From Lachnospiraceae bacterium (GTDB lineage Bacteria > Bacillota > Clostridia > Lachnospirales > Lachnospiraceae), in assembly GCA_017526985.1 (NCBI GenBank), contig JAFXQR010000179.1:1-64000 (forward strand): a DNA stretch of 64,000 nucleotides, in the 5' to 3' direction. Of the stretch, positions 7,579-15,243 are shown one piece after another (the stretch's first letter is position 1; the number at the start of each line of letters is the position of its first letter). A program made the position numbers and the translations under genes. The notes under the pieces are model-generated. The model had not been told where the DNA came from. It did not search any database and was given only the letters and a program-made list of their open reading frames with translations.

Positions 7579-8388
7579 ATGAATTTTGATGACTTTGATG
7601 CGGCAATGCGGACTTATGAGCAGTCCCTGGATCAGAAGATCCTTCCGAAGATGTATATTGTGGCCCGCCTGGATGGGCGTGGCTTTACCAAGATGACAAA
7701 CGAGCACTTTGAAAAACCCTTTGATGAGCGCTTCAAAAATATGATGGTGGAAGTCACCAGGGAGCTAATGAAGAACAGCGGCTTTCGTGTGATCTACGGA
7801 TATACCCAGAGTGATGAGATCTCTCTTTTGTTTGCGCCGGATGAGAATTCTTTTGGCCGGAAGGTCCGCAAGATCAATACCACTTTGGCCGGGATCGCTT
7901 CTGCAAAAGCAAGCCTTATGCTGGGAGAAGTGGTATCTTTGGACTGCAGGATCGCTCCGCTGCCCAACAAAAAGCTGGTGGAGGATTATTTCTCCTGGAG
8001 ACAGCAGGACTGCTTCCGGAATGCTCTGAATGGCTGGTGCTATTGGACACTCCGCAAAGAAGGTGCGAGCCGCCGGCAGGCGACTTCCATACTGGCAGGT
8101 AAAGGGGATGATTTTAAGAACGAACTGCTCTTTGAGAGGGGTGTTAATTTCAATGATACTCCGGCCTGGCAGCGTCGTGGCGTCGGTCTGTATTACAAAG
8201 AGATCGAAAGAGAAGGATATAATCCAAAGACTGGTGAGACCGTGGTAAGCAAAAGGAATGAGCTGTTTCTGGATGAGGACATTCCCTGCCGGCAGAAATA
8301 CCGTGATTTTGTAACAACAATCCTGGAGACTACAGAACAGGATAAGGTTGGCAGCAAAGATCAACCGGAAGAAAAAGAGATGGAGTAA
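7579..8388 (+). CDS. Thg1-like 3'-5' nucleotidyltransferase (tRNA-His guanylyltransferase family), 269 aa
   Basis: The N-terminal half carries the signature of the Thg1 superfamily: VARLDGRGFTKMT (Asp32) followed by YGYTQSDEISLLF (Asp79, Glu80), the carboxylates that bind two metal ions in the palm domain. A helical C-terminal half contains DCFRNALNGWCYWTLRKEGA. Thg1-like proteins add nucleotides in the 3'-5' direction to repair tRNA 5' ends or add G-1 to tRNA-His. I start it at 7579 behind GAGGGGGCAAT rather than at an upstream in-frame start inside the phosphatase gene. It shares a run with the PPP-like protein. No tRNA gene is seen in the window, so the target is likely host tRNA. Confidence 0.9.
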   Translation: MNFDDFDAAMRTYEQSLDQKILPKMYIVARLDGRGFTKMTNEHFEKPFDERFKNMMVEVTRELMKNSGFRVIYGYTQSDEISLLFAPDENSFGRKVRKINTTLAGIASAKASLMLGEVVSLDCRIAPLPNKKLVEDYFSWRQQDCFRNALNGWCYWTLRKEGASRRQATSILAGKGDDFKNELLFERGVNFNDTPAWQRRGVGLYYKEIEREGYNPKTGETVVSKRNELFLDEDIPCRQKYRDFVTTILETTEQDKVGSKDQPEEKEME

Positions 8389-8463
8389 GGCTGCAGGTGC
8401 GGTAACGATTGAAAAATCTATATGTTAACCAAAGGTATCTATCAAAGAACAGGAGGCTGTGGT

Positions 8464-9717
8464 ATGACAAGGATAAAAAAGGATCTGGTAGGTATGAATT
8501 TCAACCTGCCGACCGATCTGGCGGAACAGCTGGATCAACATGCGGAAGACAACTTTCTGCAGAAGACACAGGTAGTGGAGAAAGCTCTGCGGGAGTATCT
8601 GGATAATTACGAGCTGGAGGAGATCTGCTTAGGACTGCGAAAATTCGGGGTAAACTATGTTCCAAATCACAAGTCGAAATACGCTCCGAAAGAACTTTCT
8701 GCAAAAGATGTTGTTCTGAATACAGACGATTTTCGCATCAGCCAGAACGGAATGGTGTTTGGAATGTCGGGCTCCGGAAAAACCGTTCTGATCAAGGAAA
8801 AGATCAAAAAGATTATGGAGGAGACACAGGAGAATGTCGCTGTGATCGATATGTGCGGGGAGTATACCGATCTGGTGGAGAAGTATGGCGGCCGGATTAT
8901 CACCGACGGTACAGACAAAATCAACCCTTTTGAGATCTATCTTGGTAAGCATCAGGATCTGGATCCTGCCCTTTTTAAGGTCGATGTTGCTGCGGCATTG
9001 CTCTGTGATATGTCCTATAAGAACGAACTAACATTAGAGGAACTCAGCACTCTGGCAACAGCAGTCAGACGGATGTATTGTCCGCTGGAAGAGAAGATCC
9101 TTGCGGATGAAAATTTCCAGCCGACATCCGGGGATTTCCCGACGATCAATAGCCTTCTTAAACAGTTATTGTCTATGAACTCCAGTGTCGGACAAGACCT
9201 GGCACTTATGATCGACCCATTTCTGAACAAAGATGTGGTATTCAATGGCGGAACCACTGTAGAACCCGCAAGGCTTATGGTTTTTCAGCCGAACCAGAGA
9301 TTTTTCGGCACATCGAGAGCGTCCATTAAAGCATATATCGAGTGGGTGTGGACGGTATTTACTCGGAGAGGCAATATAACAAGGCAATGGCTTTTTATCG
9401 ACTCGATCGATAGTATGCTTTCCAATGAGAATACTATTACTATGATGATCGGTTATTTAAAAAGGTCGAGAAAAAGACATATTTCCATTATTGGGGTGTC
9501 CGAGAGTATTACGGATGTTGTTGCCAATTCCGGTCTGGCGATCCTGACCGATCTCTATTCCACTGTCTTTTTGAACCAGTCGGCGCTGGATCGGGAATAT
9601 CTCAGAACGCAGTATCATATACCGAAAAAGATGCTGGAGTTTGTAAGTGCAATGCCTTACGGCGTCGGGCTTTTAGCAGACCCGAAAGAAATCACTCCGA
9701 TCACGATCAAACTGTAA
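8464..9717 (+). CDS. VirB4/HerA-like conjugation ATPase with N-terminal ribbon-helix-helix domain, 417 aa
   Basis: Residues 1-50 resemble a ribbon-helix-helix DNA-binding domain (GMNFNLPTDLAEQLDQHAED, then VVEKALREYLDNYE). A Walker A motif GMSGSGKTVLIKEKI starts near residue 100, and a Walker B-like strand WLFIDSIDSML with GYLKRSRKRHISIIGVSE follows, as in VirB4/TraE and HerA-type hexameric ATPases. VirB4 proteins power type IV secretion. Here the usual large N-terminal VirB4 region is replaced by the RHH domain, so this could instead be a DNA-bound translocase. The ATG at 8464 has AGGAGG upstream. It ends in a terminator at 9726. Confidence 0.65.
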   Translation: MTRIKKDLVGMNFNLPTDLAEQLDQHAEDNFLQKTQVVEKALREYLDNYELEEICLGLRKFGVNYVPNHKSKYAPKELSAKDVVLNTDDFRISQNGMVFGMSGSGKTVLIKEKIKKIMEETQENVAVIDMCGEYTDLVEKYGGRIITDGTDKINPFEIYLGKHQDLDPALFKVDVAAALLCDMSYKNELTLEELSTLATAVRRMYCPLEEKILADENFQPTSGDFPTINSLLKQLLSMNSSVGQDLALMIDPFLNKDVVFNGGTTVEPARLMVFQPNQRFFGTSRASIKAYIEWVWTVFTRRGNITRQWLFIDSIDSMLSNENTITMMIGYLKRSRKRHISIIGVSESITDVVANSGLAILTDLYSTVFLNQSALDREYLRTQYHIPKKMLEFVSAMPYGVGLLADPKEITPITIKL

Positions 9718-9725
9718 GATTTTGG

Positions 9726-9750
9726 CCCCGCCTCGTGCGGGGTTTTTTGT
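9726..9750 (+). terminator. Intrinsic terminator
   Basis: CCCCGC pairs with GCGGGG around a five-base loop, followed by six T; it closes the ATPase transcript. Confidence 0.85.
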
Positions 9751-9759
9751 TGGATATTT

Positions 9760-9769
9760 TTTTTCATAT
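9760..9769 (+). promoter_or_regulatory. TTTTTCATAT promoter motif
   Basis: Lies 22 bp before a possible mini-ORF at 9792 and 301 bp before the first sizeable gene at 10071, an unusually long leader for this family. Confidence 0.6.
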
Positions 9770-9791
9770 ATAGTTAACGGAGATCAGTATT

Positions 9792-9866
9792 ATGAAAAAG
9801 AAAACAAGAAGGATCTGTATGTATCGGATAAACAATATCTTATTCCAGAGCATCAGATCAAAATAA
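9792..9866 (+). CDS. Possible 24-codon leader peptide or remnant
   Basis: ATG at 9792 (MKKKTRRICMYRINNILFQS...) has a moderate GGAG upstream and stops at 9866. In another frame the same DNA and the DNA up to 9931 reads as a plausible basic peptide ending MQQIKPYLKRYKIRKR, but without a start after the promoter. A further 28-codon frame from 9940 lacks a ribosome site. The 9770-10070 leader may therefore hold a frameshifted small gene. I see no other structure in it. Confidence 0.25.
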   Translation: MKKKTRRICMYRINNILFQSIRSK

Positions 9867-10070
9867 GAGACGGATCTGTAATGCAGCAGATCAAGCCGTA
9901 TCTGAAACGGTATAAGATCCGAAAACGCTAGTATAAGAAAATGGCAGCAAAAGCAGTAAGACATGCAGAAGTCGGGAACGACTCGGCATATAAAAAGGTT
10001 TACAATGTGGCGTGGTCCATATGGTAAACAGATACAAACAATTTCACAACAGGAAAGGAATTGCATTGTT

Positions 10071-10979
10071 ATGGAGAGTATGAAATGTAAAGTCGCCTTT
10101 ACGAAAATCGTAAAGGGTAAAAATATCGGAACTGTCGTGTTTTCTGAAGTATTTGATAATACTATGGACATTTTTAAATATTTAAAGAAGAGCGATCAGC
10201 AAGTTGACATTTATAAAGAAACCGGCAATATGAATTTTATCGAAATACGAGGCTATAGAACAGATAAAGTTCCGACCTGGGATGATCCGGTAGCAAATGT
10301 TTATCGAGGCTATCGTGACATTGAAGTTAATTTGGAATGGGCATTTGATAAATTGAAAGAGCAGGGAAGCGATATGACGCTGCCTGAAATGATCGATCGC
10401 ATCCGTAACAAAAGTATTCCGGAATTGGGGTACTTGAAAGCAGGCGTAGATCTTTTGACGGATGAAGAGATCAATAGAATCATGAAAGATTACTTATTCG
10501 AAAATAATAATAACCTTGTAGGCGTAAGGAAGCCGGTACCGGTAGCCTTTATGGAAGTAGTAAGTGTGAACAATAAAATGAAAGATGCAGCTAAAGTATA
10601 TCAGGCGGTATGGCATTCTCGCCGTGACGGTGATGGCTCTGATTATCCGGATCACTGGAGAACATTTGAAACCTTGGAAGATCTTTCTGTTCTCCTGGAA
10701 GAATTAAAAGAAGACGAACTATTCTATTTTAATGTAACATATGATAATCAATATTATTGGATAAGAAATATTGAAGAATGTCGAGAAAAGGAAAAAGCTC
10801 GAAGAGATAAAGAACTTCGATACGGCCGGCCGGTACATGTTGATTGGAACGAGGTTCCTCCTGTCATTAAGAAGGAGCGTTTTGCAGCATTTGTAGAAAA
10901 TATGATGAAAGAATTGAAAAATAAGGAAAATGAACAGCAGGAACAAAACGAGGATATGGGAGATCGGGATGTGAGATAG
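10071..10979 (+). CDS. Uncharacterised protein, 302 aa
   Basis: The start at 10071 has AGGAAAGG upstream and begins MESMKCKVAFTKIVKGKN. The product is soluble, charged and ends in a Gln/Glu/Lys-rich tail (residues about 275-302). A middle stretch YQAVWHSRRDGDGSDYPDHW and a C-terminal YYWIRNIEECREKEKARR are distinctive, but I cannot tie them to a family. The composition is more AT-rich than in the 5-9 kb genes. It is followed by a short broken frame at 10993. Confidence 0.6.
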   Translation: MESMKCKVAFTKIVKGKNIGTVVFSEVFDNTMDIFKYLKKSDQQVDIYKETGNMNFIEIRGYRTDKVPTWDDPVANVYRGYRDIEVNLEWAFDKLKEQGSDMTLPEMIDRIRNKSIPELGYLKAGVDLLTDEEINRIMKDYLFENNNNLVGVRKPVPVAFMEVVSVNNKMKDAAKVYQAVWHSRRDGDGSDYPDHWRTFETLEDLSVLLEELKEDELFYFNVTYDNQYYWIRNIEECREKEKARRDKELRYGRPVHVDWNEVPPVIKKERFAAFVENMMKELKNKENEQQEQNEDMGDRDVR

Positions 10980-10992
10980 TGAAGTGGTATAT

Positions 10993-11307
10993 ATGTCTGT
11001 TTGTATTACACTGACAACTCCATCTGGGATTGTTGTGGCTTTTGATAGCAGATGCACACGCAATTCGAAACGACCAGATAAAGAGATAAGGAAGATATTG
11101 TTATGCAGAAAACCAGAAGAGATGAGCAGCATAAAGAGTGGTTCTATCCAAGCTACTATAACAAATGGGAAGAAAAAGAAAACGGAGCTTATATCTTTGA
11201 AGCTCCCGTCAGCGCTTCTCTTTTTACTGAAGAGGAATTTTTTGCTGCAAGAGAATATATCCTTCAAAATGAACATCGTTTTGAAGGGTGCGGGAAAATG
11301 TGGTTAA
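10993..11307 (+). pseudogene. Possible HslV/proteasome-like N-terminal fragment
   Basis: Starting at the ATG at 10993, the first ~25 residues MSVCITLTTPSGIVVAFDSR have the look of the first beta strands of Ntn-hydrolase peptidases such as HslV (thr-rich strand, then GxVxAxDSR). From about residue 36 the frame runs antiphase through the start of the well-formed 11103 gene, so it cannot continue as a full enzyme. It may be a remnant cut by insertion of the downstream gene. The similarity is short and the call is weak. Confidence 0.25.
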
Positions 11308-11993
11308 ATGCCCCGGTTGGAAAAGATCGTTTAAAATATGTGGACTATGATTTTACGATCAGTGAGGATTCTATATCGCCTGATAAAGAGCTGCATGTGC
11401 ATCCGGTACTCACCTTTTCAGATCCGATTCTGGAAGCAGGGAAGCCGTTTATTTACGGAAAAAATGCTTATCTTGCGGTATCTGCAGATAAAATGGTCTC
11501 CATTCAGTCTGTTAATCTTGATCGGTGGAAGGATGGTAAACATCGTTTTATATTTCCTTTTGATAAAAGCCAGAAAACAAATGATTTTTCCAAGTCTGAT
11601 CTTTGCAGGAAGATGAATGACTGGTTAGAGAAGGAGATCCTTCTTTCAAACAACAGGCTGGTCCAATGGCTTATAATTGATGAAGCCTATCACAGGCTCG
11701 ATGCAGAAAAGATTTTTGATAATTACAACACTCTGTATAAGTCGCTCCATAGGCAGTGGAAAAAGGCGGAAAAGAGAGGCGACAAGCACATCCGTACAGA
11801 TATTATGGACACGGAAGAAGGACAGCGCTTTAAAGAACTGATGGGCCCCCGTCTTACAGAAAAGATGGCCGAACTATATGATGAGCTGGATAAAAAAGGG
11901 TATCTAAAGCTGGAATGCTTTGACGGCTGGCTGGGAAACCCGCCGCAGGAGCTACTGGATGAAGAGGAGGGGAAGGAAAACGATCTTGAATGA
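11103..11993 (+). CDS. Uncharacterised protein, 296 aa
   Basis: A soluble protein starting MQKTRRDEQHKEWFYPSYYN, with the ATG at 11103. Residues near 165-185 contain a basic, lysine-rich loop, and the C-terminus has a helical charged region (YKSLHRQWKKAEKRGDKH). No catalytic motif or membrane helix is recognised. It follows the 10071 gene and the fragment between them, and is terminated by a variant promoter motif after its stop at 11993. It could be part of the transfer machinery, but only by location. Confidence 0.6.
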   Translation: MQKTRRDEQHKEWFYPSYYNKWEEKENGAYIFEAPVSASLFTEEEFFAAREYILQNEHRFEGCGKMWLNAPVGKDRLKYVDYDFTISEDSISPDKELHVHPVLTFSDPILEAGKPFIYGKNAYLAVSADKMVSIQSVNLDRWKDGKHRFIFPFDKSQKTNDFSKSDLCRKMNDWLEKEILLSNNRLVQWLIIDEAYHRLDAEKIFDNYNTLYKSLHRQWKKAEKRGDKHIRTDIMDTEEGQRFKELMGPRLTEKMAELYDELDKKGYLKLECFDGWLGNPPQELLDEEEGKENDLE

Positions 11994-12016
11994 ACCTCTT
12001 TGTTGGTGAAATATTA

Positions 12017-12026
12017 TTTTGCATAT
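12017..12026 (+). promoter_or_regulatory. Variant promoter motif TTTTGCATAT
   Basis: Differs from the family by one base (T to G at position 5) within AAATATTATTTTGCATATAA. It lies 49 bp before the GTG start at 12075. Confidence 0.55.
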
Positions 12027-12074
12027 AACTATGAATGCAGAAAATATATCGCACAACCACGGGAGGATAGTGAA

Positions 12075-12272
12075 GTGGAAAAAGTTTTTAGAGATATTGT
12101 TGATAGCGTAACCTGGCATCTGCTGATCGCAGCATTAGTGATCCTGATCGTCTGGAACAAAACAATGCCGCAGATGGGATACTGTCATCTTGACTGCTAT
12201 GCTGCGCTCGGCCTCGCATTCATTGGTGCTTTGATCGTAAAGGCGGTTCGGAGACAGTTTCGAAAAGAATAG
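12075..12272 (+). CDS. Small two-helix membrane protein, 65 aa
   Basis: The GTG at 12075 has GGGAGGAT upstream; the extended frame from 12000 would include the promoter. The protein contains two hydrophobic stretches, WHLLIAALVILIVW and YAALGLAFIGALIVKAV, separated by a short Cys/His-containing loop (MGYCHLDCY). It is the first gene of an operon running to 15175. A small transfer-channel or accessory membrane protein is possible. Confidence 0.55.
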   Translation: MEKVFRDIVDSVTWHLLIAALVILIVWNKTMPQMGYCHLDCYAALGLAFIGALIVKAVRRQFRKE

Positions 12273-12285
12273 CCGGAGGGGTTGT

Positions 12286-12780
12286 ATGGAAAATAAGGTT
12301 CAGATCATCCAGAAAGATGATGAGCAGGCAGTCATCCTGGTGGCAGAGTTCCCCGGGATGGTTCATTATGTTGTTCCGGAGAGTGTTGATTTTCAGGCTC
12401 AAGCAATGAGTTACCTGAAAGAATTCCTTAACCAGCCGGTATGTATCGGTTTTCATCTGGATCTGCCGGCAGGAGTAGCGCAGGCTGCAGCAGAACATAT
12501 CAACAAAGATATCCTGCAATTTCTGCGTTATCCGGAGATGAAAGTGGATAATACTTCGATCCCGTTAATGATGACCGTGGTTGGAAATGCAGGGTTTTTT
12601 ATCACCGTTGGCCGCCTTACCGCAGCAGAGGGCGGATTTATCACGTTTAAGAGCCCGGATGCAAAATATATCCTGGAGGAAGTTCCCGGCTATGTCGAAG
12701 AGGCCTGTCTGGCAAAGCTGGACAACATCCTGCTTCAAAAAACAACAATGGAAGACAAGGGACAGTGGATTGCACTGTAG
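12286..12780 (+). CDS. Uncharacterised protein, 164 aa
   Basis: Begins behind CGGAGGGG, 13 bases after the small membrane protein. It is soluble and alpha/beta in character with segments AVILVAEFPGMVHYVVPE and MMTVVGNAGFFITVGRLTAA. No motif is recognised. It belongs to the 12075-15175 operon and is followed by a short gap before the zinc-knuckle protein at 12855. Confidence 0.6.
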   Translation: MENKVQIIQKDDEQAVILVAEFPGMVHYVVPESVDFQAQAMSYLKEFLNQPVCIGFHLDLPAGVAQAAAEHINKDILQFLRYPEMKVDNTSIPLMMTVVGNAGFFITVGRLTAAEGGFITFKSPDAKYILEEVPGYVEEACLAKLDNILLQKTTMEDKGQWIAL

Positions 12781-12854
12781 AGCAGGATTGTCTTAAGACG
12801 CCACCTTTTCTGCTGCGTATCATACAAACTTATTCACAAGAAGGAAAAAAGCCT

Positions 12855-13466
12855 ATGGAAATGTGCGAACAGAGAAAACTGAATATCCAGATGCTTCCGA
12901 AAAGCGCATGGCAGACCAGCCTGCAGAAGATCCTTCCGAACTGGAGTGAGGTATCGGAAAAGATCTGTTCCGCACATAATACCTGTCAGGTCTGCGGAAA
13001 CACAGGACATCTTGGAGCACAGGAGATCTGGGCTTTTGATGACGATACCCATACACAGAGCTTAAAGACCGTTCTGTGTATCTGTGATGCCTGTCACCGC
13101 AGTGTTACCTATAAACACTCAGTGATCCTTGGGCGTGGAAAAGAAGCCCTGGATCATTATGCGGAGGTAAACGGACTGACACAGGATGAAGCAAAAGACG
13201 ATCTGAAACGGCTGTCCCATCTGCAGGAGATCCGCTCCCGGTATGAATGGCGCCTGGATAAGGAAGCGGTCTTTCAGAAGATTCGGGAACTGACCGGCGT
13301 AGACTGCCATATCACGGCTTCCGTAAACGGACGGTTCTACGCAAACATTCCGTACAATGAGAAAGACTTTGCTAAAAAGTATGGTGCAAAATGGGACCCG
13401 GACCGAAAGATGTGGTACTTTGCTACAGAAGAAGAGCGCACAAGGTGGGACAACCGTTGGAGGTAA
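12855..13466 (+). CDS. Zinc-binding protein with C-terminal DUF5710-like domain, 203 aa
   Basis: The ATG at 12855 is preferred over the frame opening at 12765. Two Cys pairs, TCQVCGNTG near residue 46 and CICDACHRS near residue 77, could hold one zinc ion in a treble-clef or HNH-like fold, although no complete HNH catalytic triad is evident. The C-terminus NIPYNEKDFAKKYGAKWDPD followed by KMWYF closely fits the DUF5710 family, short domains attached to plasmid and mobile-element proteins such as primases and DNA methylases. A nucleic-acid role is therefore likely. Confidence 0.65.
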   Translation: MEMCEQRKLNIQMLPKSAWQTSLQKILPNWSEVSEKICSAHNTCQVCGNTGHLGAQEIWAFDDDTHTQSLKTVLCICDACHRSVTYKHSVILGRGKEALDHYAEVNGLTQDEAKDDLKRLSHLQEIRSRYEWRLDKEAVFQKIRELTGVDCHITASVNGRFYANIPYNEKDFAKKYGAKWDPDRKMWYFATEEERTRWDNRWR

Positions 13467-13470
13467 ACAA

Positions 13471-13785
13471 ATGGATAAGAATTACCAATACGAAGCCGCA
13501 ATGCTTGAAGTTTTGAATGAGAGTTTCCAGAAATTCCGGACAGAAAACGAGCACTATAGAAAAAGACTTCCCAATATGTCGGAGGAAGAGCGCCAGCGGG
13601 AGTCCAAATATATCGACGGGCTGATGGATTTTGCGATCGCCCAGAAAGAGCTGGTGGAGGCAGTGATCGGCGAATGTGTTAATCTGCAAAAAGACGGGCA
13701 CATCCGGATCGGCGTGGATGATCCGATCGATTATGAAGTGTATCTGGAAAGCATAAAGCCACAGGAGGCGGAAAAAGAATTATGA
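13471..13785 (+). CDS. Uncharacterised helical protein, 104 aa
   Basis: Begins at the ATG at 13471 with GGAGGTAAACAA upstream, four bases past the previous stop. The product is helical and charged (NESFQKFRTENEHYRKRLPN) and has no motif I recognise. It overlaps the start of the ATPase gene by four bases (ATGA), so it may be its partner. Confidence 0.6.
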   Translation: MDKNYQYEAAMLEVLNESFQKFRTENEHYRKRLPNMSEEERQRESKYIDGLMDFAIAQKELVEAVIGECVNLQKDGHIRIGVDDPIDYEVYLESIKPQEAEKEL

Positions 13786-14471
13786 ATACAGAAGAACATA
13801 TAGATAAGATCGTGGACACTCTCCGCAAGATCCCAATGAATGAGCTGACCTGTCTTACCGGCGGAAACGGAAAAGGAAAATCCCTGATCCGTAAACAGAT
13901 GCCATTTGCCGTGCAGCGTGGTTTTCCGGAAGAAGTTACGGAGAAAAACCTGCCTTCCGTATGCAGGTCGGTTTCTATGCAGCTCAGAACAGAATCCAGG
14001 CCGGAGTTTGGGGCGCTATGCAATATGACACACGACTGGCCTTTAACACCGACCAGTGTTTCTACCTATCATCTGATCAAAGGATTATTCCAGGAACTGG
14101 AAACAGATGAAAACAACCGGCGACGGGAGCAGAAAAAGCACTATCTGATCATCGATGAGCCGGAGATCGGGATGTCCAGGGAGTCTCAGCTTGGGATCGC
14201 AGAATATATCAAAAAGCAGTATCTGGACCACAAAAAGGAGATCTACGGACTACTCGTTATCACACATTCGGAGACGATCGTGAAAACCTTAAAGGACATC
14301 AGTACCTTTATCAGTCTGGATGATTACGGCAGTGCGGAAGAATGGCTGGATCGTGAGATCGCCGCTACAGATTTTGAGCAGCTGGAGAAAGAAAGCGAAA
14401 AATTGTTCGTAGCGGTAAGAGACCAGTCGAAACCACACAAAGAAAAAGAAGATGGAGAAGAAAGAGGATGA
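13782..14471 (+). CDS. P-loop ATPase, 229 aa
   Basis: Walker A GGNGKGKSLI is at residues 27-36, and Walker B HYLIIDEPEIGMS at 120-132 with Asp126-Glu127 places it among ABC/OLD-like ATPases. A histidine strand LLVITHSETIVKTL follows, equivalent to the H-loop region. No membrane helix is present. It is translationally coupled on both sides, to a helical 104-residue protein and to a metallophosphoesterase. The pairing of such an ATPase with a calcineurin-like nuclease/phosphatase recalls SbcCD/Rad50-Mre11, but this ATPase lacks the long coiled coil, so that parallel is only suggestive. Confidence 0.7.
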   Translation: MNTEEHIDKIVDTLRKIPMNELTCLTGGNGKGKSLIRKQMPFAVQRGFPEEVTEKNLPSVCRSVSMQLRTESRPEFGALCNMTHDWPLTPTSVSTYHLIKGLFQELETDENNRRREQKKHYLIIDEPEIGMSRESQLGIAEYIKKQYLDHKKEIYGLLVITHSETIVKTLKDISTFISLDDYGSAEEWLDREIAATDFEQLEKESEKLFVAVRDQSKPHKEKEDGEERG

Positions 14472-15175
14472 AAGATTTTTCCCTAATCGAATTACTGAAA
14501 GACTTCGGCAGAAAAAGAGTAAATGAAGACCCTTATCCGGAGGCCGCAGAACATCCGGTTTTACATGACCTGGATATCCTGGTTCTGGCAGACACGCATC
14601 ATGCAATCCCGGCGGAGCTGCTATACCAGAAGACCCAGACAGATCCCGATCTGGTGTTGATCCTTGGAGATGTGAATTTTGCTGACTTGCAGACGTTTTT
14701 CAACGGTAATTTTGTTCCGAGGGAGACCCCGATCTATGCGATCTTCGGAAACCATGATCCGAAAGATCTATTCAGCTTCTTCCCAAGGATCCATGTACTG
14801 GAAGAAGGCAGGGTGGAAGAGATCTCCGTAAAAGGAAAGACGATCACAATGACTGGCCTGTATGGCAGTATCCGTTATAAGAATACGGATCATTATATCC
14901 TGCACTCTCATAAAGAGAGCGTGGATCTTCTGGATCCCCTTCCGAAGGTAGATCTCTTGATCACCCACAGCAATCCGGAATTCGAAAAACCGGAAGACAA
15001 TCAATACGAAGATATCTGCCAGGATGCGCACTGCGGGCTGTATGGTATCGGAAAATATATTGACGATAAACAGCCGGAGCTGGTGCTGCACGGGCATCTG
15101 CATAAACAGTTCATCCATAAACGCAAAGATACTTATGTGCGTTGCTGCTATATGGTGGAGCGCTTTAGGATTTGA
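14468..15175 (+). CDS. Calcineurin-like metallophosphoesterase, 235 aa
   Basis: All classical motifs are intact: LVLADTHH (D-x-H), LILGDVNF (GD), FGNHDPKD (GNHD), LLITHSNP and LHGHLHK (GHxH). It should bind two metal ions and hydrolyse phosphodiester or phosphomonoester bonds. It overlaps the ATPase gene by four bases and ends the operon before the promoter at 15190. Together they could form a small ATP-driven nuclease or signalling phosphatase module. Confidence 0.8.
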   Translation: MKDFSLIELLKDFGRKRVNEDPYPEAAEHPVLHDLDILVLADTHHAIPAELLYQKTQTDPDLVLILGDVNFADLQTFFNGNFVPRETPIYAIFGNHDPKDLFSFFPRIHVLEEGRVEEISVKGKTITMTGLYGSIRYKNTDHYILHSHKESVDLLDPLPKVDLLITHSNPEFEKPEDNQYEDICQDAHCGLYGIGKYIDDKQPELVLHGHLHKQFIHKRKDTYVRCCYMVERFRI

Positions 15176-15189
15176 TTTTTCTGTTTTTA

Positions 15190-15199
15190 TTTTTCATAT
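15190..15199 (+). promoter_or_regulatory. TTTTTCATAT promoter motif
   Basis: In the context TTTTTATTTTTCATATAAAAG, 44 bp before the ATG at 15244. Confidence 0.7.
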
Positions 15200-15243
15200 A
15201 AAAGCAGAAATATTAAACCTATTCTGATATGGAGGAGACTGTT

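Noticed and set aside
13782..15175. SbcCD/Rad50-Mre11 homologue pair
   Set aside because: The ATPase is only 229 residues and lacks the coiled coil and zinc hook, so the similarity is limited to domain types.
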